In this document: positions 6,548 to 11,301 of the stretch, piece after piece
How positions within the stretch are numbered: position 1 is the first letter of the stretch
Layout of the letters: the number at the start of each line of letters is the position of its first letter
Source of the DNA: a bacterium
GTDB taxonomy: Bacteria > Latescibacterota > UBA2968 > UBA8231
DNA length: 11,301 nt
Assembly: GCA_027593305.1 (NCBI GenBank)
Contig: JAQCJA010000111.1
Span: 1-11,301, forward strand
Reading direction: 5' to 3'
Program-made: the position numbers and the translations under genes
The notes under the pieces: model-generated
Databases searched by the model: none
What the model was told of the DNA's origin: nothing
Seen by the model: only the letters and a program-made list of their open reading frames with translations

Positions 6548-7153
6548 GGCCTGTTGCCGTCGTCACCGGTGCGGACCGGGGCCTGGGTCTGGCGCTGGCT
6601 GACGGTCTGGCCAGGGAGGGCTGGCGCGTATTTGCCGGGCGTTTCCTGCGGGACTGGCCGGATCTCGATGACCTGATGGCGCAGCATCCGGAAGCCGTCA
6701 CCGCCGTGCCGCTGGATGTGTCCTGCATCGATTCATTGACGGCGGCGGCGGCCACGATTCGACAGCACACGAGCCACGTGGATCTGCTCATCAGCAATGC
6801 CGGCGTCAATTCCGCGTCGCGGACGCAGAACATCCGCGATGGTCTCGATTACGCCGAGATGCATCGCCTGTATAACATCAACGCCCTCGGCGCCCTGCGC
6901 GCCGTCGAAGGCGGCGCTGAACATGGGGGTGCGCCTGCTGCACAATCATCTGCGTCGCGACAACTACTGTTTCCGCCTCTACCACCCGGGCTGGATCCGT
7001 TCCTGGATCGGCGGCACGGAACTACAGTCGGAAAAAGGCGGTCAGGAACCGGCGGCGGCGGCCATCCCGGCGCTGGCCTTTTTTCTGGGTGACGTGGCCG
7101 ACGAGGATGAACTGGTCATGCACGATGGCAAGGGAGAGGTCTGGCCATGGTAG
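6541..7153 (+). pseudogene. Short-chain dehydrogenase/reductase, broken by internal deletion and frameshift
   Basis: The 5' part reads from a GTG at 6541 (VVRPVAVVTGADRGLGLALA) with the TGxxxGxG cofactor loop at residues 9-16, then LDVSCIDSL, LLISNAGVNSA and NINALGALRAVE. At about 6903-6910 homology moves to the next frame, which continues PSKAALNMGVRLL, LYHPGWIRSWIGG and a C-terminal end PW at a stop overlapping the next gene by 7 bases. Between NALGALRAVE and SKAALNM an intact family member has some 35-50 residues holding the catalytic Ser and the Tyr of YxxxK; these are missing. The total, about 204 codons, is short against the usual 240-260. The gene is therefore probably inactive, unless the loss is an assembly or sequencing artefact. 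The overlapping ends on both sides show that it was a normal member of this operon. Confidence 0.8.
7132..7139 (+). promoter_or_regulatory. Shine-Dalgarno site of the Ntn-hydrolase gene
   Basis: GGGAGAGG lies 7 bases before the ATG at 7147, inside the 3' end of the broken dehydrogenase gene. It gives the acyltransferase-like gene its own ribosome entry, so disruption of the preceding gene need not abolish its translation. Confidence 0.65.
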
Positions 7154-8553
7154 AACCACTCGAGGCGCGCATCGATCCACACAGCGGCAATCCCGCCATG
7201 CGACACTACGACGTGTCCCCCGGCCACCCGCCGTACGAATCGAGGGCGCGCTTTCTGGGTGAGATATCCGGCTCATGGCGCAGCATCGGCCAGCAGGTCG
7301 GGCAGCAGGCGGGTGATCTCGTGCGCTGGGTTGCGGATGTCTGGTGGGCGGAACACGTGTCGAAGTACGGCCGGCAGGACACGATGAACGCTCTGTCCCT
7401 GTACGAGGCGCAGGTTGCCGCCCTCGATCCGGGGTTGATCGAGTTCATGGAGGGTGTCGCAGAGGGCGCCGGGGAGCAGTTGGACCAGTCGCCCTTTGCC
7501 GGCGACATCAGTCACTACCAGAAGGTCCTCAATACCAACATCTTCGACGCCTGGTCGTACCGGCACCCGACGGCCACACCATGGGCTGATACCGAACCGG
7601 GCGACATGGGTTGCAGCAGCTTTGCCACCGTTGGTGATGGACCGAATGCCGCCGCCGAAACCATCGCCACACACAACCGGCACTGCCCCTTCAACCCGAA
7701 GTGTTACCAGCTGGCCTACGTCGGCCGACCGGAAGGTGGCAACGCCTATTGGACGATCACCCCGGGCGGTGCCGGCGCCGGCTGCCAGATCGTCAACGAC
7801 AAGGGTGTCTCCCTCATCCTCAATGCCGGTGGGAATCTGCACCGCGAAATGAACGGCGACGCCTTCGGTGTGCCGTGGTTCCTGCTGTTTCTGACGGTGG
7901 CGGCGCAGGCGGACAGCGCCGCAGAAGCGATCGACATGATCACCCGTGGCACGCCTGCCTATCGGGCGCAGACGAAACGCAACAGCCTGCTGCGCACCGG
8001 TACGTGGAACTTTCTCGTGTCGGATCGTACGGAGTGCGCCGTCATCGAGACCTCATGTGATCGGTATGCCATCCGGCGTCCGGGAGATCTCGGCGAGATC
8101 GGCAACTACCTGGTGATGACCAATCACTGCACCTGTGACCACAGCTTCAACGCCGACAATGAGCGCACCGACCTGCCCATGACCCGATTCGGGGACGCCG
8201 CATCCAATCCGGGCAGCGCCAGGCGCTTCGAGATTCTCATGCAGGATCTTGCCCGGCACCATGGTCGACTCGACAGCGGGCTGGCTCAGCAGCTGATGTG
8301 TGGGCATCATCAGTACGACGAGACCGGTACGCGCCTCGAGTCACCCGATGGGGCGGCGGGGTTCCAGTTCGGTGGGGACGTGACCTGCCCGCACAGGGGT
8401 GAGTACCCCCATGCCCCCGAGGGCGGCTCGGCTGACGCAAAAGTTGTCGTCAGTCGGCAGTCGGGGGTTGAGGCGAACTGGACACTTGGGCGACCGTGTG
8501 AATGGGTCGGCCCGTGGGATCAGGTGCTTTTTGGGAAAGAATTTGCCGGCTAG
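7147..8553 (+). CDS. Ntn-hydrolase, C45 / acyl-CoA:6-APA acyltransferase-like
   Basis: Third gene of the rightward operon, 468 residues, ATG start with its own Shine-Dalgarno. The family (peptidase C45, isopenicillin N acyltransferase-like) is made as a proenzyme that cuts itself before a Cys, which then becomes the N-terminal nucleophile for amide hydrolysis or acyl transfer. Here the likely cut is Gly155-Cys156 in DMGCSSFATVG. The following strand ends THNRHCPF (175-182), matching the position of the GxNxD block of relatives but with RH in place of the usual acidic pair. Later landmarks are GAGAGCQIVNDKGVSLILN (207-225), TGTWNFLVSD (284-293) and NYLVMTNHCTCDHSF (320-334). The region before Cys156 is mostly helical, as in family propeptides. 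There are eleven cysteines and no signal peptide. Likely job: acylase, amidase or acyl transfer on a small molecule, together with the neighbouring dehydrogenases; the substrate is not deducible. Confidence 0.82.
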   Translation: MVEPLEARIDPHSGNPAMRHYDVSPGHPPYESRARFLGEISGSWRSIGQQVGQQAGDLVRWVADVWWAEHVSKYGRQDTMNALSLYEAQVAALDPGLIEFMEGVAEGAGEQLDQSPFAGDISHYQKVLNTNIFDAWSYRHPTATPWADTEPGDMGCSSFATVGDGPNAAAETIATHNRHCPFNPKCYQLAYVGRPEGGNAYWTITPGGAGAGCQIVNDKGVSLILNAGGNLHREMNGDAFGVPWFLLFLTVAAQADSAAEAIDMITRGTPAYRAQTKRNSLLRTGTWNFLVSDRTECAVIETSCDRYAIRRPGDLGEIGNYLVMTNHCTCDHSFNADNERTDLPMTRFGDAASNPGSARRFEILMQDLARHHGRLDSGLAQQLMCGHHQYDETGTRLESPDGAAGFQFGGDVTCPHRGEYPHAPEGGSADAKVVVSRQSGVEANWTLGRPCEWVGPWDQVLFGKEFAG

Positions 8554-8565
8554 AGACGGCTAGAG
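8547..8565 (+). repeat. Short tandem repeat across the Ntn-hydrolase stop codon
   Basis: CGGCTAGAG occurs twice with a 10-base period (8547-8555 and 8557-8565). The first copy contains the TAG stop of the Ntn-hydrolase gene; the second TAG is in another frame. The repeat sits in the 27-base gap between two convergent genes. A small replication-slippage duplication is the simplest explanation. No terminator hairpin with a T-run is visible in this gap. Confidence 0.5.
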
Positions 8566-8580
8566 CGGAAATTCCAGCCC

Positions 8581-8928
8581 TCAGACGACGGCGGCGCGTC
8601 CCCTGATCTCGAGGGAAACGACAGATCCGAAGATGGTGATCATCGCCAGCGGAATGAGGGCATCGTACCACGACAGGCCGATGCGGCCACGAAGGAAGTG
8701 CACCCACTCCTGTGGTGTCGCCAGGCCTGTACCCGGTGGGATGGAGGCGAATTTCTCGAGTGTGAAGTATTGGAAGACGAAGAGCAGGACGGCCAGCAGC
8801 AGGAGCAGCAGCATGATCCGCGCCTCTTCCCGTCTGGTCAGAAAAGTCCGTAGGGCCTGCATGGATGGCAGCATGAACGAGCACCCGAGGGCTAGGAGGG
8901 AAAGCGACACTCGGGTGACACATTGCAC
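8581..8928 (-). CDS. Small polytopic membrane protein of unknown function
   Basis: A 115-residue protein from a GTG at 8928, only 12 bases after the stop of the large membrane protein gene, so probably the second gene of that transcript. Hydrophobic segments lie at about residues 5-22 (TRVSLSLLALGCSFML), 38-57 (RIMLLLLLLAVLLFVF) and 88-105 (YDALIPLAMITIFGSVV). A basic stretch, RTFLTRREEAR, sits between the first two, which predicts three membrane helices. The GTG has no clear Shine-Dalgarno; an internal ATG at 8874 would lose the first helix and has no better site. I do not recognise the family. The position suggests a partner of the GT-C-like protein. Confidence 0.68.
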   Translation of the reverse strand: MQCVTRVSLSLLALGCSFMLPSMQALRTFLTRREEARIMLLLLLLAVLLFVFQYFTLEKFASIPPGTGLATPQEWVHFLRGRIGLSWYDALIPLAMITIFGSVVSLEIRGRAAVV

Positions 8929-8940
8929 GAATCATGCCAG

Positions 8941-11097
8941 CTACACGTCCGGGACGAATTGCCTCCTGCGCCGATGCCGCACAAGCAGAACAACGGCGAT
9001 GCACACAAGTCCCAAATCGACGCCGATGAGGGCCCGGCGCAACGGCGACAGACGCGGTTGCAGGATGATCTCGTGGCGCCCAGGTGGCAGTTCCAGAGCC
9101 AGGTAACCGCCCGCTGTCTCCATCGCCATTGTCGGCTGGCCATCCAGCAACACCTGCAGATGGGGATGGAAGGAATAGGCGAGCCGGGCAAAACAGGCTT
9201 CCGAGACCTGCAGGTCCAGTCGTACGGCCTGGGCTTCGACCTCATGCGCCAGCAGACGCAGCTCGGGTCGGGTTCCCAGGTTGCGGGCCTGCCCGTGGCC
9301 GAGATAGATGCGCTCGCTGACGCCGCTCTGCAGCTGCAGTCCCATGCCGCTGACAATGCCCAGGGCGTACCGTGATGCCTCCGTCAGTTGCAGGGACCAC
9401 GTCGTCGCCAGCTTGCTGACAGGCGCGGCGATCTCGGGGTCATCCGGCCCCGTGTAGACCGCCAGCTGGCTCGAAACCACGACGGGCCCCGAGACAGATT
9501 CCGGCACCGGCAGCATCTGACCCCGCTGATCGCGGAACACATAGACCTCCGACGCATGCAGCAGGCGCAGGCCGGCATAGACGAGATCCGCTCCGGGCTT
9601 GCCCTGCAGCTGATCCAGATGTTCCACCGATTGCACAACCGGCGTCACTGCCGCCAGCCATGGTCGGCAGAATCGCAGATAGGAGATCGACGATTCGTCG
9701 AAGATCCCCTGCGGCGTGGGCATGCCCGTCTGCCAGTGCAGCAACGTCAGCGCCAGGGGCAGGTGCTGCGCATCGGTAACGGCCAGGGCGCGCTCGCTGC
9801 CGGGATCGCCACCGGGATGTTCCATTTGTTCGGTGATGTAGGGCTGCTGGAAGGTTGTGGGTCCCAGGTCGATCAGCACGATGACCAGCATCAGGGTTGC
9901 ACGCCACAGGTCTGCGGATCGAGGGCGTCTGCCCAGCAGATGCAGGGCGCCGGCACCGGCCATTGCCGTCAGGAAGAAGGAGACGAACAACAGGTAACGG
10001 CCGGCGTTGAAGGCCTGCACGAAGCGGAACAGCTGCAGCCATTGCCACCGATACCCCAGAACCAGAACCAGGGCGACAACGAGACTGACCGTCATCGCCA
10101 GAGCGGGTCCGCGTCGCAGCCGCTGGCGTGCCAGCAAGGGTCCCGCGAGACCGATGATGGCCAGCACGACCAGAGACAGGCCGAGATACCCGCCGTACCA
10201 GTGCCGGCTCGATTCAGGCAGCGGCACCAGCAGAAGGCGGAAGTTGGACCAGCTCAGCAGCTGCTGCCAGCTCGGGTCCGGGACCTGGGCCAGTGAGATC
10301 CCCTGCGCCAGCCCTGTCGTGCCCCGTTCCAGCCACATGGGCAGTGTCAGACTGGCACCAGCGATCTGCCCGAACAGTAGCAGCAGGCCTGCCGCAGCCG
10401 CATGGCGCCAGGCTCGCGCCGTCCAGTGGCTGCGGACCAGCCGCAAGCTCATGTAGAGCGTCAGAAAGATCGTCGCCCAGGCGGCGTACCCCGGGTGGAT
10501 GAAAATCAGCACCGCCAGGGCCAGCGCCCCCTTGATGATGCTGGGCACGAACAGGCGCGGGATCCTGGCACGCTCGAAGAAGCAGAACGGCAGCGGCAGG
10601 CAGGCGTAGAACAGAGACAAGGGCAGCCGGCCCATGATGACGACGTGCTGCGTGTGCCAGAAGGTCAGCACGAAACCGAGTCCACCGAGGAAGGCTGCCG
10701 ACCGCGAACGCAGGGCGACCCGCAGAAAGGCGAACATCGTCAGTCCCGACAGCACATGCCCCGCAGCAAGAACCAGTTTCACGCTCAGGTTCAGATTGCC
10801 CAGCAGCAGGTCGAGCAGACCCACGACGTAGTAGAAGGCAAACCCGTAGAACTGCAGAAAGGGCGAACCGGCAGCGAAGTAGTTGGTCCAGATGGGCAGT
10901 TGACCGGCGGCGATCGACTGGGCTGCCAGCGCCGCATAGGTCAGATGCAGCGAGCCATCCCCCGCCCAGCTGACGCCACCTCGAGCGAAGTAGAAACGGA
11001 CCAGGACAAAGGAGCAGGCCGCCAGGACCCAGAGGCACCTGCGGTCTGTGGCGAAGATTCGCCCGAGCAGGGCGGTTACGGGTCCGGGTCGAGGCAT
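8941..11097 (-). CDS. Large polytopic membrane protein, PTPS-related/YfhO (GT-C-like) type
   Basis: A 718-residue inner-membrane protein. Roughly ten hydrophobic helices fill about residues 22-420, followed by a large soluble part and a final helix (about 689-706) with a basic tail (RHRRRR). The first extracytoplasmic loop reads SWAGDGSLHLTYA, with Asp47 and His51 where GT-C glycosyltransferases carry their catalytic Asp motif. GQLPIWTNYFAAGSPFLQFYG follows from residue 65, matching the pattern of the 6-pyruvoyl-tetrahydropterin-synthase-related membrane domain. Near the end, FHPHLQVLLDGQP (643-655) and ELPPGRHEIIL (669-679) resemble the C-terminal domain of YfhO proteins, which serve in glycosylation of cell-envelope polymers. 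The likely role is transfer of a sugar from a lipid carrier, or a related envelope job; donor and acceptor are unknown. The ATG at 11097 has only a weak Shine-Dalgarno, but no better start is seen. A 12-base gap separates it from the small membrane protein gene. Confidence 0.85.
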   Translation of the reverse strand: MPRPGPVTALLGRIFATDRRCLWVLAACSFVLVRFYFARGGVSWAGDGSLHLTYAALAAQSIAAGQLPIWTNYFAAGSPFLQFYGFAFYYVVGLLDLLLGNLNLSVKLVLAAGHVLSGLTMFAFLRVALRSRSAAFLGGLGFVLTFWHTQHVVIMGRLPLSLFYACLPLPFCFFERARIPRLFVPSIIKGALALAVLIFIHPGYAAWATIFLTLYMSLRLVRSHWTARAWRHAAAAGLLLLFGQIAGASLTLPMWLERGTTGLAQGISLAQVPDPSWQQLLSWSNFRLLLVPLPESSRHWYGGYLGLSLVVLAIIGLAGPLLARQRLRRGPALAMTVSLVVALVLVLGYRWQWLQLFRFVQAFNAGRYLLFVSFFLTAMAGAGALHLLGRRPRSADLWRATLMLVIVLIDLGPTTFQQPYITEQMEHPGGDPGSERALAVTDAQHLPLALTLLHWQTGMPTPQGIFDESSISYLRFCRPWLAAVTPVVQSVEHLDQLQGKPGADLVYAGLRLLHASEVYVFRDQRGQMLPVPESVSGPVVVSSQLAVYTGPDDPEIAAPVSKLATTWSLQLTEASRYALGIVSGMGLQLQSGVSERIYLGHGQARNLGTRPELRLLAHEVEAQAVRLDLQVSEACFARLAYSFHPHLQVLLDGQPTMAMETAGGYLALELPPGRHEIILQPRLSPLRRALIGVDLGLVCIAVVLLVRHRRRRQFVPDV

Positions 11098-11153
11098 AAG
11101 CTAACGAAGATAGCAGGCTGGACGATGACCTGCCTGCGAGCTTTCTTCAGTGG
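11098..11153. promoter_or_regulatory. Short divergent intergenic region with an inverted repeat
   Basis: The stretch separates the start of the large membrane protein gene from a rightward frame that leaves the window. GCAGGC (11113-11118) and GCCTGC (11132-11137) form a 6-base inverted repeat with a 13-base spacer, a possible operator or a chance match. No convincing -35/-10 pair was found on either strand. Confidence 0.3.
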
Positions 11154-11301
11154 ATGCTTCAGATCCCTGCTTCCCACCGCAGTGCCGCCCTGCTGGCCAT
11201 CGTCGTGATCGCCTCGCGGGGTCTGTCCTTCTCGCGGGGAAACCTCAGCGACATCGGCGTCATCTGCTTCGCCTTTGTTCTGGCGGGACTGCCTGCGGTG
11301 C
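11154..11301 (+). CDS. N-terminal fragment of a hydrophobic, probably membrane protein
   Basis: From the ATG at 11154 the frame is open to the right edge (49 codons); the upstream in-frame stop is the TAA at 11097-11099, so the true start may be a non-ATG codon further left, such as CTG at 11118. The visible protein starts MLQIPASHRSAALLAIVVIA and has two hydrophobic stretches (about residues 11-20 and 34-49) split by SRGLSFSRGNLSD. That looks like the start of a polytopic membrane protein and would suit an envelope-polysaccharide neighbourhood. The start codon has no good Shine-Dalgarno, and the short length prevents any family assignment. Confidence 0.5.
   Translation, partial: MLQIPASHRSAALLAIVVIASRGLSFSRGNLSDIGVICFAFVLAGLPAV

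Noticed and set aside
6541..7153. Programmed ribosomal frameshift in the SDR
   Set aside because: No slippery heptamer or following structure is evident at 6903-6910, and shifting would still leave out the catalytic Ser/Tyr block, so a deletion explains the data better.
8488..8513. Hairpin GGGCGACC ... GGTCGGCCC as a terminator
   Set aside because: It is a near-perfect stem but lies inside the Ntn-hydrolase coding region before its stop and is not followed by a T-run.
9388..11208. Plus-strand open frames of 302 and 268 codons
   Set aside because: Both are antisense to the 718-residue membrane protein and encode Gln/Arg-rich sequence without motifs.

Overview
The window is gene-dense, GC-rich (by eye well above 60 %) bacterial DNA with operon-like packing, GTG starts and clear Shine-Dalgarno sites. 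A lipobox protein and several inner-membrane proteins suggest a Gram-negative, perhaps proteobacterial, but the sequence alone does not fix the taxon. There is no rRNA, tRNA, CRISPR array, insertion sequence or phage gene, and no gene-free stretch over 300 bases.

Left half (1-5435, minus strand): a four-gene operon read right to left. It starts with a TolB/oligogalacturonate-lyase-like beta-propeller protein. Two tandem paralogous alkaline-phosphatase-superfamily (type I phosphodiesterase) proteins follow, one with N-terminal membrane segments and one a predicted lipoprotein. Last is a small ribbon-helix-helix-like protein that runs off the left edge. Two junctions are GTGA start/stop overlaps and the last gap is 9 bases, so translation is probably coupled.

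Middle (5436-5569): a short divergent control region with a 15-base inverted repeat and two abutting perfect 10-base palindromes next to the rightward start codon. These are candidate operators for one regulator of both operons.

Right of it (5570-8553, plus strand): a three-gene operon with a medium-chain dehydrogenase/reductase lacking the usual zinc ligands, a short-chain dehydrogenase broken by an internal deletion plus frameshift, and an Ntn-hydrolase of the C45/acyl-CoA:6-APA acyltransferase type. Overlapping ends join all three. With the propeller protein this looks like a small-molecule (carbohydrate- or amide-related) catabolic module. The substrate cannot be read from the sequence.

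Right end (8581-11301): a separate, convergent minus-strand pair, namely a 718-residue polytopic protein of the PTPS-related/YfhO (GT-C-like) type and a 115-residue membrane protein. A divergent, truncated reading frame encoding a hydrophobic protein then runs off the right edge. This part suggests cell-envelope polysaccharide or glycolipid work.

The items most worth a second look are the SDR deletion, whose junction carries an apparent 8-base microhomology, the predicted opposite membrane sidedness of the two phosphatase paralogues, and the palindrome-rich divergent region.
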